Below are positions 18,098 through 26,958 of a stretch of DNA of 41,947 nucleotides, piece by piece (position 1 is the stretch's first letter; each line of letters begins with the position of its first letter). The position numbers and the translations under genes are program-made. Location: contig JAFGAO010000263.1 in the NCBI GenBank assembly GCA_016933615.1, positions 1 through 41,947 on the forward strand, written 5' to 3'. The notes under the pieces were generated by a model, which was not told the DNA's origin, made no database searches, and worked only from the letters and a program-made list of their open reading frames with translations. The DNA comes from Acidobacteriota bacterium. Its GTDB lineage: Bacteria; Acidobacteriota; UBA6911.

Positions 18098-18122
18098 CAC
18101 TCTTTCCCATCATGAAAGAGTG
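18098..18122 (+). promoter_or_regulatory. Inverted repeat in the RHS leader
   Basis: CACTCTTTC, loop CCATCAT, GAAAGAGTG: a perfect 9-bp stem about 90 bp before the RHS start codon. It is not followed by a T run, so it is not an ordinary terminator. It may be an RNA hairpin affecting expression or a dyad binding site for a repressor. Confidence 0.5.
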
Positions 18123-18211
18123 CTGGAAAAACGCCTGAACTTATAAAATAAGATTGGAGTCTGCTGCCGGATTCTTTCGATAGCAATAACAAATCTATTA
18201 AGGAGATTCCC

Positions 18212-18844
18212 ATGGTTTCGTCAAACCAGAAAAGGTTTTCCCTATTTTTTGGATTTGTACTCTTCTTTTGGTCGGCACTCTTTTTATTCCTGACCGCGGT
18301 TTCCTTTTTGCCTTCCGCTTATGCTTTCCAGGAGACGTCGGAATCTGGGATCGAAGACGAGAGCGAGGGACCTATAGTTGTTCCCTTCGGGGATCTGTCA
18401 TCGGAGGAAACCGTCGAATCGGAAACGCCGACCGTCGAGGATCCGGATGCGGTGGCTGAAGAGTCTCAACAATCCGTACAGGATAAAGAAAGCCTCGATG
18501 AATTCATAAAATCCCAGCTTGAGGGGGCCCCGCAAAACATGATGGCCGGCTCAGAGGGTGGAGTGGAGGAAGTCTGGCAGCCCAGGCGGCCGGTTCTTTC
18601 GCTACGGCCGATGTCTCCGGCTTTACAGGATCCGCCGTCGCCGGCATCCCGATCGAAGTGCCTCCGGGCAGGAGTGGAATGGAACCGAAACTTGCCTTTG
18701 CCTACAACAGCTCCGGCGGCAACGGCTGGCTGGGAGTGGGATGGGACATCAATATCGGTTACATACAGCGGTCCACGAAATTCGGACTGGACTACACGGC
18801 AAATGACTATGTTTCCGTTGTCAACGGATCATCGGAACTCGTAG
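18212..18844 (+). CDS. Secretion leader and N-terminus of the RHS protein (frameshifted)
   Basis: It starts at ATG 18212 after an ideal AAGGAG. The first 38 residues are a signal peptide (long hydrophobic core FLTAVSFLPSAYA before the likely cleavage site), then an acidic spacer (ETSESGIEDESEGP and onwards). Sensible coding ends near 18565. Beyond that this frame is Pro/Arg-rich noise, while the frame one base back reads SGGSLAAQAAGSFATADVSG, then FTGSAVAGIPIEVPPG, the normal SpvB-type start of the main RHS frame. A single missing base in the G-rich stretch 18559-18575 would join the two. So this is the N-terminus of the same protein, separated by a real mutation or a read error. Confidence 0.8.
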   Translation: MVSSNQKRFSLFFGFVLFFWSALFLFLTAVSFLPSAYAFQETSESGIEDESEGPIVVPFGDLSSEETVESETPTVEDPDAVAEESQQSVQDKESLDEFIKSQLEGAPQNMMAGSEGGVEEVWQPRRPVLSLRPMSPALQDPPSPASRSKCLRAGVEWNRNLPLPTTAPAATAGWEWDGTSISVTYSGPRNSDWTTRQMTMFPLSTDHRNS

Positions 18845-21800
18845 CCAGGTCAGAATGGGGGACGAACTATTACGGCGCCAAGATTGAAGGCGCTATGTCC
18901 AAATACTATTACAACAGTTCCAGCGGATGGGTGATGACGGCAAAGGACGGGACAAAGTACTATTTCGGGCAGACGACCGATTCCAGGGAATACAATGCCA
19001 ACGGCACCTTCAAGTGGTTGCTGGACGAAGTTGAGGACACAAATGGGAATTACATGACGATCGCATACGTCCGGTATGACGGCATCCTTTACCCATCCCA
19101 GATTCAATATACGGGACACTCCACGGCAAGCGCTTCAAACAGCGTGGAATTTATTCTGGAGACCAGGACCGATGTCGCGAACAATTATACGCAGGGTGTT
19201 TTGACAAAAACATCCATGCGGCTGAACCGGGTGGAAGTCAAAAACAGCGGGAACCTGGTCCGAAAATATGTCCTTGGTTATTCGGAAAGCCCCAGCTCCA
19301 AGCGTTCCTTACTTACTTCCATCACCCAGCACGGCAATTCAGGCGGGACGCTTCCGCCGAATACGTTTACTTATGATAATGACGGCCTGGTAGGAGACTA
19401 CAATCTCTACGACCAAACAACCACCCTGTCATATGGAAGCTATCAAAAATGCTTTACCGGGGATGCCAATGGGGATGGGAAAACAGATTATATGTGCGCC
19501 AACGAAGTCAACAATTATTACGTGCTTCAGGTGGCGTTGTCGAATGGAGACGGCACATTCACCACATATACTCAGCAGACCAACTGGCGTTTAACTGGTG
19601 GGAACGACCACGGGTTGATCTATCCGGGAGACTGGAACGGGGACGGCCTGACGGATTTCATGGCCGTGCTCCTTCTTCCCATTCAGGAAATGGAACCTTA
19701 TTTCTTCCTCAGTTTCTCAGCAGCCATCTCCAACATTGATGGCGGCTATTCTCTGTCGACATCTCAATATCAATATGTATTGCCTAACGGCCCTTGGGGA
19801 AATTATGTGCCCTTTTTCCCTTGGTTTGATTATTCTACAAAAACATTTATCAATGACGTTGATGGAGACGGCCTGTCCGATTTCACGTTTTTTACCTTAT
19901 CGAGTTTATATACATTTATAAATAACGGAAGCGGCGGTTTTAATTACGTCAATCCCCCCACCTACCCGGGTAATTTGACTTCATCCTCACTCCAATACCT
20001 GTCGACCGATATAAGCGGCGACGGCAAAAGCGATTTTCTGATAATCGGGGACTACGACAGCGACAATAAAGTGGAAATATATACCAGCATAAGCAACGGG
20101 GACGGCACCTTCAGCATCGCCGAACAAAACACAAACACAACCTTCTATGCGACGGCAGATAATTATTTTTTGTCCGGCAATGTGAACGGAGACGGCTATA
20201 CGGATTTGATATATGCCTACAACTATTCCAATTACGAACAGGTCGTGACGTTTTTCTCCAAGGGCAACGGCCAGTATGAGGCATCTTCGCCGTTTAATAC
20301 CAATTTAGTGTTCAAGCCGGGAAACCAGGTATGGTACTCCTCCGAAGCCAATGGAGACGGCATATCGGATCTTATTTATGTGTATTATCAAGATCACTAT
20401 ATACGAATAAAAACCCTGACGTCCCGAGGGGACGGCACGTATGTAACAAATACGTATCAAGAGGTAATGTATGAATCTTATTACACGTGGACGAATTCAT
20501 CCATATTCACATTGTCAGGGGATGTAAACGGGGATGGGAAAGCTGATTTTTCAAGCTACCATGCAAACAATGGGAAAATTCGATTCAGAGGAGGATTTCA
20601 CACTGCCCCGATCGACCTGCTGGAAAAGATCGACAACCCGATCGGCGGCAGCATGGAATTCACTTATTGGCCGTCTTCAAAGTGGATGCAGAGGCAGACG
20701 TACTACACTGTTTTAATGCCGTTTGTGACCCAGACGTTGAGGACGATCAAGCAGGATGACGGCAGGGGGCATCAGCAGTACACTTATTATGGGTATTACG
20801 GCGGCTTCTACGATTTTCCCACCCGCGAATTCAGGGGGTTCAACCGGACGTATTACAACGACTCCCCGTTTACGTACAGGAAGTGGACGGTTTTCAACCA
20901 GGGCGAGTTCGATAAAGGGATGGTCAAGGTGATAATATCGTACAACTCGTCGTCGCAGGTCCTGCAGCGCACCGACAATTCCTACAGCATCGATACAATA
21001 GGCGCGTCCAAATTCCCGCGGCTTTACAAATCGACAACGACCGTAACCGATCCGGGATATCCTTCCTACAGCCACCGCACGGAATATGTCTATGATTCCT
21101 ATCTGAACGTATCCCAGGTGCACAGGTACGGGGCTGGATCTGGAACAACGCCGGATGACGTCCACACCTATACGACCTACACGACATACACCTCGCCCTG
21201 GATCGTGTCGAAACCGACGATGGTGACCGTTCAAGACTCCTCCTACAGCATCAAGGCCCGGAAATGGATGGACTATAACGGCACGACCGGCAACCTCGAG
21301 ACGGAAGAAGTGTGCATCTCCGATACCCCATCTTCCGGATGCTCGAGCCGCAACGCCACGCAGAATGCCGTCACGACGTTCACCTATTACAGCGACGGGA
21401 ATCTGCATACCGCGAACGACCCCTTAAACCACACAACGACAATTACTTACGATTCGACAAAGGTTTACCCGCATACCAAAACCAATGCTCTCGGGCAGGA
21501 GACCACGACGGTCTATGACGCCAAATTCGGGAAACTGGATTACCTGATTCCGCCTCATCTGCAGGGGACTTCCTACGAATTCGACAACACATTCGACCAG
21601 TTCGGAAGAATTCAGACGGAAAGCCGCCCGGACGGCGGATACACGGCCTATGTTTACAATATTTCCGGCACACCCGCTTCCGACAATCAATACGTCCAGG
21701 TCCAGGAGCATGTCGTAGGCGGTGCTGCAACATTGGACACGTATCAGAAAGTGCTTTTTGACGGGCTCGGAAGGACGTACAAGACCGATACCTGGTCCGG

Positions 21801-24441
21801 CGGCACGCATGTCTACACCAAAACAGAATTCGACGGCCGCGGGAGGCTGTGGCGGGAGTATTCCTCCTCCTTCCAGGCGAATCCGCCGTATTACACCGAA
21901 TACGCCTACGACTGCCAGTCCCGGATAACGGACATCAGAACCCCGGACGACAAGCACGTCACCACCTCCTACCAGGGCCTGGATAGGATCGTCGTGGATC
22001 AGAACGACCACGACACGAAGTACAGCTACGACACCCTGGGCAGGGTGAAAACGGTCACGGATCCAGATTATACCCTTACCGAATATTCATATGACGTACT
22101 TGGCAATATCACCCAGGTCGTTGCGGCAAAAAATCAGGATGAGGAAAACACGACAACGATGACCTACGATTCGATGGGCCGCAAAAGGTCCATGACGGAT
22201 CCCGACATGGGATACTGGACCTACCAGTACGACAAAGCCGGGAATCTCCGCTACCAGACGGACGCCAAATACCAAACCGTTGAATTCCAGTATGACGAAT
22301 TGAACCGCCTGGAATACAAAATCTACCCGGACCGCACCGTAACCTACACATACGACGATCCTTCGATCGACTACTCCGAAGGCGCGCTCACTTCCGTTTC
22401 CGATCCCTCGGGCAGTTTGGTAAAATCGGATGTGATACAGGGATTCGACGTGATGCAGCGGATTACCCATAGCGAGAAAAGCATCGGGCCCGACTCGGTG
22501 GACATGGCTTCGAGCTACGACTCCACCGGAAGGCCCTATGAAATCACGTATTTTCCGGGCGGCGCCCAGGCGCGAACCTTCCGGTATTCTTTCGACGGTT
22601 TGGGGAACATGACCTCCCTGCGCGATGTCGCTGCCGGAAGGAACCTGGTCGAATACTCGAACTTTACGGCCCTGGGGCAGCACAGAATGGCCAAATACCC
22701 GAAATCGGGCACAAACAACTCCGTCATCACCGACTACAGCTACGACGCGGTCACGAACAGGCTTGCAGGCCTGGTTACGTCGAAGAACGTAAACGGCTTG
22801 CCCGTCGCCATTTACCAGGATCTTACCTACCAGACCTACACCAACAAGGGCCAGCTTTATGAGTTGGTCGACAATCTGTACGGCATTACCCACACCTACA
22901 CCCGCGACGCCCTCGATCGGCTCGTTTCGGCCACGGGTGTCGGCAACGGGGCTTACAACCAGAGTTACGAGTACGACCGGATCGGAAATATCAAATACAA
23001 ATCGGACGTAGGTACCTACTTATATGATGACTATATAACCAAGCCGCATGCCGTGCGCTCCGCGGGCGGCATCACGATGCAGTACGACGACAACGGCAAC
23101 ATGACGCAGAAAGTCTCGGGCAGCGTCACCCTGGATATCGAATACAACTACGACAACATGCCGGTGCTGGTCGAGAAGGGCGGCTCCGATTACGTAAAAT
23201 TCATTTACGACGGAAACGGCGTTCGGGTGAAGAAGCAGAATCTCTGGACAGGCAGCACGACGCTGTATTTCGGGGACGCGTACGAAGTGCGCGGATCTGT
23301 CGGCATCATGCATCTTTTCGGAGCCGGTGGGCAGCGCGTAGTGTCTATTCGCACGGACGGCGCCGAGCATTGCTACCATCCCAACCATCTTGGCTCGGCT
23401 TCTGCAATAACAGATGTAAACGGAAATCTTTTGGAAACCATTGAGTACTTCCCATTCGGCACCTATCGCGGTGCGAATCAAAATCCCAACGTCAAATACA
23501 CCTTCACCGACCAGGAGGACGACGACGATCTCGGCTTCTACAATTACAATGCAAGGCTCTATGATCCCATCCTGGGAAGGTTCCTGTCGGCGGATACCAT
23601 CGTCCCGGATCAGTATAACCTGCAGTCACTGAACCGGTACAGTTATGTGCTGAATGATCCTATAACCTACACTGATCCATCTGGATTTGAAGAGGAAAAA
23701 TGGGATCCATCAAAGGATCCAAATTTACCCAATTTTCCGATTGAATTATTGTACCTTTGGGATACGAATCAATATACAAAGGAAGAAATAATACAAATGT
23801 ATTTTGATTATCTTATGCCTCGATTGGGCTCTGATTACTTGCCAACGGCGGTAGCTGTTTCAGTTTGGGATGGATTTTCATATGCAGTAGTTGTTGGCGC
23901 CCAGATCAATAATCAAAATGTACAGGTACAGAAAGAAAAAACACTTCATACTGAAGTAAAAATAGGAGATCAAATTGTTTCTAGTGGGGAACGTAATATT
24001 TCTGTTCCATCTTCAACGATATTATATACTGGAACTATAACTGCACCACTTTCTTTCCCAGGTTTTTTGATTGGAGCATCACTAGGTGGTCTTACTGGAG
24101 CTGTGTTCGGGGCAACGATTGGAAATATGTTTGGTATCGGATTATCAGGAGCTTACGTCCCTTCGAATAAACAAATTGCTTTAGGATTAACAGGGGTTGT
24201 TGGTTTCCCATTAGGCGGAGGTTATAATGTAACTATTGCATTTATTGAAGCTCCACAAAGCCCAAGTACATTTGCTACTGGATGGGGTTTTACTGGAATC
24301 TCTCAATTAGGTCCAATATTTGGCCCCACGGTAATAATATCTCCAGGAAACGGAAAAACAGGAGCCTTTTCATTCGGATCTAGAGTCCCTGCATCATTCG
24401 GTGTAAACTATAACTGGTGTATATATAATTGTGGAAAATAA
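18658..24441 (+). CDS. Giant SpvB/VCBS/RHS polymorphic toxin
   Basis: A 1927-codon frame. Order: SpvB-like region (MEPKLAFAYNSSGGNGWLGV and WDINIGYIQRST), then seven Ca-binding-type loops of FG-GAP/VCBS kind between about residues 265 and 630 (DANGDGKTD, DWNGDGLTD, DVDGDGLSD, DISGDGKSD, NVNGDGYTD, EANGDGISD, DVNGDGKAD). Next come a TcdB-like middle and many YD repeats (about 880-1600). The RHS-associated core closes the shell (ARLYDPILGRFLSADTIVPD, then LNRYSYVLNDP and DPSG at 1673-1676). After it lie about 250 residues of unrelated, AT-rich sequence with a glycine-zipper hydrophobic stretch (GASLGGLTGAVFGATIGNMF) and a C-terminal WCIYNCGK. That layout is the one used by RHS toxins, whose core encapsulates the C-terminal effector. 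The toxin domain is not one I recognise. True translation begins at 18212. Confidence 0.92.
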   Translation: MPPGRSGMEPKLAFAYNSSGGNGWLGVGWDINIGYIQRSTKFGLDYTANDYVSVVNGSSELVARSEWGTNYYGAKIEGAMSKYYYNSSSGWVMTAKDGTKYYFGQTTDSREYNANGTFKWLLDEVEDTNGNYMTIAYVRYDGILYPSQIQYTGHSTASASNSVEFILETRTDVANNYTQGVLTKTSMRLNRVEVKNSGNLVRKYVLGYSESPSSKRSLLTSITQHGNSGGTLPPNTFTYDNDGLVGDYNLYDQTTTLSYGSYQKCFTGDANGDGKTDYMCANEVNNYYVLQVALSNGDGTFTTYTQQTNWRLTGGNDHGLIYPGDWNGDGLTDFMAVLLLPIQEMEPYFFLSFSAAISNIDGGYSLSTSQYQYVLPNGPWGNYVPFFPWFDYSTKTFINDVDGDGLSDFTFFTLSSLYTFINNGSGGFNYVNPPTYPGNLTSSSLQYLSTDISGDGKSDFLIIGDYDSDNKVEIYTSISNGDGTFSIAEQNTNTTFYATADNYFLSGNVNGDGYTDLIYAYNYSNYEQVVTFFSKGNGQYEASSPFNTNLVFKPGNQVWYSSEANGDGISDLIYVYYQDHYIRIKTLTSRGDGTYVTNTYQEVMYESYYTWTNSSIFTLSGDVNGDGKADFSSYHANNGKIRFRGGFHTAPIDLLEKIDNPIGGSMEFTYWPSSKWMQRQTYYTVLMPFVTQTLRTIKQDDGRGHQQYTYYGYYGGFYDFPTREFRGFNRTYYNDSPFTYRKWTVFNQGEFDKGMVKVIISYNSSSQVLQRTDNSYSIDTIGASKFPRLYKSTTTVTDPGYPSYSHRTEYVYDSYLNVSQVHRYGAGSGTTPDDVHTYTTYTTYTSPWIVSKPTMVTVQDSSYSIKARKWMDYNGTTGNLETEEVCISDTPSSGCSSRNATQNAVTTFTYYSDGNLHTANDPLNHTTTITYDSTKVYPHTKTNALGQETTTVYDAKFGKLDYLIPPHLQGTSYEFDNTFDQFGRIQTESRPDGGYTAYVYNISGTPASDNQYVQVQEHVVGGAATLDTYQKVLFDGLGRTYKTDTWSGGTHVYTKTEFDGRGRLWREYSSSFQANPPYYTEYAYDCQSRITDIRTPDDKHVTTSYQGLDRIVVDQNDHDTKYSYDTLGRVKTVTDPDYTLTEYSYDVLGNITQVVAAKNQDEENTTTMTYDSMGRKRSMTDPDMGYWTYQYDKAGNLRYQTDAKYQTVEFQYDELNRLEYKIYPDRTVTYTYDDPSIDYSEGALTSVSDPSGSLVKSDVIQGFDVMQRITHSEKSIGPDSVDMASSYDSTGRPYEITYFPGGAQARTFRYSFDGLGNMTSLRDVAAGRNLVEYSNFTALGQHRMAKYPKSGTNNSVITDYSYDAVTNRLAGLVTSKNVNGLPVAIYQDLTYQTYTNKGQLYELVDNLYGITHTYTRDALDRLVSATGVGNGAYNQSYEYDRIGNIKYKSDVGTYLYDDYITKPHAVRSAGGITMQYDDNGNMTQKVSGSVTLDIEYNYDNMPVLVEKGGSDYVKFIYDGNGVRVKKQNLWTGSTTLYFGDAYEVRGSVGIMHLFGAGGQRVVSIRTDGAEHCYHPNHLGSASAITDVNGNLLETIEYFPFGTYRGANQNPNVKYTFTDQEDDDDLGFYNYNARLYDPILGRFLSADTIVPDQYNLQSLNRYSYVLNDPITYTDPSGFEEEKWDPSKDPNLPNFPIELLYLWDTNQYTKEEIIQMYFDYLMPRLGSDYLPTAVAVSVWDGFSYAVVVGAQINNQNVQVQKEKTLHTEVKIGDQIVSSGERNISVPSSTILYTGTITAPLSFPGFLIGASLGGLTGAVFGATIGNMFGIGLSGAYVPSNKQIALGLTGVVGFPLGGGYNVTIAFIEAPQSPSTFATGWGFTGISQLGPIFGPTVIISPGNGKTGAFSFGSRVPASFGVNYNWCIYNCGK

Positions 24442-24443
24442 AT

Positions 24444-24686
24444 ATGATTTTATTATTGAAGATAGTTGGTGCATACGCCTTCCTTACCCTCTTTATCAAC
24501 GCGCTCATTATGGCTTTTTCGCCTAAAAGGTGGTTTAATCTTCCGAATTGGATTTGCTATAAAGGTTCGTTATCCGAAAAAAAATATTCTACTGGTTTAG
24601 GCTCTCTACAAATACGCATTGTTGGGATAATAATGAGTGTGACATTTATATTCTTAATCATTGACTTTTTATTTCGTAACGACTAG
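24444..24686 (+). CDS. Candidate immunity protein, two-TM small membrane protein
   Basis: An 80-residue protein whose ATG lies 2 bases after the RHS stop codon, so translation is probably coupled. Two hydrophobic segments (about residues 1-24 and 55-76) flank a polar loop with FSPKRWFNLPNWICYKGSLS and LGSLQIRIVG. Its low GC matches the toxin tail and not the rest of the element, so tail and small gene were probably acquired together. Position directly behind an RHS C-terminal domain, small size and membrane location fit an immunity protein against a membrane-active toxin. This is inference from context; I recognise no known immunity family. Confidence 0.7.
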   Translation: MILLLKIVGAYAFLTLFINALIMAFSPKRWFNLPNWICYKGSLSEKKYSTGLGSLQIRIVGIIMSVTFIFLIIDFLFRND

Positions 24687-24881
24687 GAAGAGTGATATAT
24701 CGGCATTATCTTTTATCTAACTATCTACATATACAAGGATTTGCACTATAGGCACGCCCGAAATCCCTTTCCAACCCCCCGATTCCGGCATAGAATTGCC
24801 GTCGGATTCGATTATCGGGCAAATTCAAAGCCCGAAGTTGACATAAGCCATTATCATAACTGCTCTGACTCCCTCGAACAA

Positions 24882-25106
24882 CTAATCCGTCTGCTGATGG
24901 GGACAGGGACTGCACCCGTTACTCCCTCGGCAAATCCGACAATACTCCTTTCGGGGAATGCGATAAAGCCGGCCGATCCTGACGGCCCTGATTTTCCCCT
25001 TTCGGATGAGGAAATAAACATAGCTCAGGCTCACCTGGAACCGTTCCGCAAACTCGTATGGCCGGTAATAGTGGCGGATTTCATTTACAGCATGATTTCC
25101 CTGCAA
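24882..25106 (-). CDS. Excisionase-family HTH protein
   Basis: A 74-residue HTH_17-type protein: YYRPYEFAERFQVSLSYVYF, then LIRKGKIRAVRIGRLYRIPR and KEYCRIC, the classic helix-turn-helix plus wing. No ATG is available; TTG 25106, overlapping the end of the helicase-loader gene by 22 bp, is the most plausible start. It belongs to the phage replication operon and may be an excisionase or small repressor. A second protein of this type sits next to the integrase. The toxin cassette begins downstream of its stop codon. Confidence 0.7.
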   Translation of the reverse strand: MQGNHAVNEIRHYYRPYEFAERFQVSLSYVYFLIRKGKIRAVRIGRLYRIPRKEYCRICRGSNGCSPCPHQQTD

Positions 25107-25813
25107 AGCCGATGCAGCCTGGCCGTCGCCGCATCCCCGAGCTTCGGCGCCAGGTCCCGGAGCGGCAGATTGCTGGTGACCGTGATCCCTAGCTGCCGGC
25201 GCTTTATCGTGTCCAGCAGGTCGAAGATCATCTCCGCGCGGAATTCCGACCGAGCCCCGGCCTTCTCGATATCGTCGATGAAAAGGTGCCCCGCCGGCGC
25301 CAGGTTGACCATCTGCAAGACCGGCGAAATGAACGCCTCGCGGTTTGAGTCGGCCGGCGCTTCGGCTTTCCGGAGCTCCTCCATGAGATCGCGCGCCGAC
25401 CGGAGGATGCACCTGTCCCCGGCAAGCGCCAGATTCCGGTACTGCGCGATCATGAGATGGGTTTTGCCCCGGGAAAATTGACCTGTGAAGAAATAGCTTC
25501 CCCGGGGATTTTCGCAAAGCGCGACATGCGCGTTCGACTGGCCTATGCTTTTTGGCTTGAAGCCTTCGAGCCTGGCGCCGGCGTACTCGGGCCAGTCTTT
25601 TAGGACGACGCGGATACGCTCTTCAGCGATCCTGCGCAATCTGCACGAGCATCTCCTGACCGTATCCCTGTGCGGCATGAGCTCCCAGCCCGTACCGCTG
25701 CACAATGGGCATTCATTCGGGGGGTCCTGCCCAGGGGGGGATTTCTGCCGGATTGAATTCCGGCTCGCCGAATGGCCCTCGGCGCTCACCGGGATTTCGG
25801 GAATCTGCTGCAT
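25085..25813 (-). CDS. DnaC/DnaI-type helicase loader ATPase
   Basis: A 242-residue AAA+ ATPase that would load the host replicative helicase at the phage origin. An N-terminal zinc finger (CPLCSGTGW, then RRCSCR) precedes the ATPase domain with Walker A TGQFSRGKTHL, Walker B HLFIDDIEKA, sensor region GITVTSNLPL and an Arg-finger-type end (DAATARLHRLCREI). I chose ATG 25813 because GGAGG lies 5 bases upstream; the GTG at 25834 is in frame but has weaker support. The start overlaps the end of the replication protein gene by about 100 bp, and the zinc finger begins right where that gene stops. Confidence 0.9.
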   Translation of the reverse strand: MQQIPEIPVSAEGHSASRNSIRQKSPPGQDPPNECPLCSGTGWELMPHRDTVRRCSCRLRRIAEERIRVVLKDWPEYAGARLEGFKPKSIGQSNAHVALCENPRGSYFFTGQFSRGKTHLMIAQYRNLALAGDRCILRSARDLMEELRKAEAPADSNREAFISPVLQMVNLAPAGHLFIDDIEKAGARSEFRAEMIFDLLDTIKRRQLGITVTSNLPLRDLAPKLGDAATARLHRLCREIML

Positions 25814-26555
25814 TATTTCCTCCAGTTCCGTCACGCTGCATTTGGCCTATCAGCGTGTCGAATTTATCTCGCAACTTCCTTCCGCTCAATATATTCGGAC
25901 CCCAGAAGCATCCCGGTTTCTGGCACCACGCAATAACGGCTCCAACTTCGTCCGGTGAACGCCTGTCGATCCTTAGCAGGAGGTCAATATCATGCGCCCA
26001 TTGCAGCAGGTTTTCGGTGTGTGCCGCCTTTGCGTTTTTATCGCGGACTTTAATTGCATTCCGTAAGGCAGCGGCAAGTTGTCGTGCTTCCTCGGAAGCG
26101 ACGATATGTTTTTTTTGTTTTTTATTATTATTTACAGAAGAAGATAAATATACAACATGTCGCATGTCATCGGGGTCCTTGTGACATGGGCGTGACATGT
26201 CCGTGACATCCGCGTGAGCTCGTTTTCTGCTCTGACGCAAACGCCACATTTCACGCTCTTTAGCCTCTCTCTTCATTCTGCGTGACACAACCGTGGCGAT
26301 CCCATTCCGCTCTGACACGTCGGCGGCTCCGGTGGCCTGAAGGTCGGTGAGCGCATCGGCAAGCTCGGCGGGTTGGCAGCGGGCGATACGAGCGAGTTGT
26401 TCGGTCGTACCGCACAGCTGTCCAGCCAGGCCGAGTTTGCGGATTGCGCACAGCAGATCAATCCAGACGCCGCGAGTCGCGGGCTTGCAGAGGGAAAGGC
26501 AGGGATCTGTCAGCCAATCATCGGGATCAAATTGAAACGACGGGAGCTTCGACAT
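25713..26555 (-). CDS. Phage replication initiator / replisome organizer-like protein
   Basis: A 280-residue protein opening with FQFDPDDWLTDPCLSLCKPA and TRGVWIDLLCAI, the winged-helix start of DUF1376/replisome-organizer phage proteins. TEQLARIARCQPAELADALT follows, then a basic linker, a Lys/Asn-rich spacer (VNNNKKQKKH, coded by long A runs) and a C-terminal domain ending in a Pro/Gly-rich tail. It is followed directly by the helicase loader, the usual phage pairing in which this protein binds the origin and recruits the loader. The A runs at about 26105-26135 are a possible slippage site, but the frame is intact. Confidence 0.8.
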   Translation of the reverse strand: MSKLPSFQFDPDDWLTDPCLSLCKPATRGVWIDLLCAIRKLGLAGQLCGTTEQLARIARCQPAELADALTDLQATGAADVSERNGIATVVSRRMKREAKEREMWRLRQSRKRAHADVTDMSRPCHKDPDDMRHVVYLSSSVNNNKKQKKHIVASEEARQLAAALRNAIKVRDKNAKAAHTENLLQWAHDIDLLLRIDRRSPDEVGAVIAWCQKPGCFWGPNILSGRKLRDKFDTLIGQMQRDGTGGNNAADSRNPGERRGPFGEPEFNPAEIPPWAGPPE

Positions 26556-26580
26556 ATGCCATTCCCGCTTTGAGCTTCCT

Positions 26581-26958
26581 TTATTTTCTGGTTTGTACCT
26601 GTATGGCGTATTTAAGAATGAGCGGCTTCAGCCGTGTCAGCGTTTTCGATACCCAGGATTCGGTTGATTCGAAAGTACCCCAATGCAAGTTAGTAGCCAT
26701 AAATGCCAGGTAAAACAGAACGCTTATGGCCTGGTCATCTTCCCGCTTGCCCGATAAGAATTCATGGCAGCGTCGGCAAACCGCCTGCAAATCCCGAAGG
26801 TCTTCTTTGCCGATGCGTTCATATGTGAGGTGATGAATGGAATCATATTCGCAGACCAAGCATCTCTCACACCTGCCCTGGCTTCTCTGCTTCACCTGTT
26901 CTTTCAGCAATGCCCATTCTCGACTGGCGAGATATTTCTGGTATTGAGCCTTGTCCAT
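26581..26958 (-). CDS. HNH endonuclease domain protein
   Basis: A 125-residue protein. The HNH pattern is RCERCLVCEYDSIHHLTYER, then IGKEDLRDLQAVCRRCHEFL. This includes the two Cys pairs and the HH, D/L and CH positions of the fold. A 60-residue hydrophobic C-terminal extension (ISVLFYLAFMATNLHW) follows. ATG 26958 has AGGAGG 6 bases upstream, better than the upstream starts. It is the first gene of the leftward replication operon at the right end of the element. Its role in this phage is unknown. Confidence 0.83.
   Translation of the reverse strand: MDKAQYQKYLASREWALLKEQVKQRSQGRCERCLVCEYDSIHHLTYERIGKEDLRDLQAVCRRCHEFLSGKREDDQAISVLFYLAFMATNLHWGTFESTESWVSKTLTRLKPLILKYAIQVQTRK

Noticed and set aside
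18555-18580. Programmed -1 ribosomal frameshift joining the RHS signal peptide to the main frame
   Set aside because: The direction fits, but no X-XXY-YYZ slippery heptamer is present in the zero frame in the usable interval, so a missing base is simpler.
24721-24915. A 64-codon minus-strand frame downstream of the HTH gene
   Set aside because: GTG start without ribosome site and no recognisable pattern; it overlaps the end of the HTH gene, so I treat it as noise.
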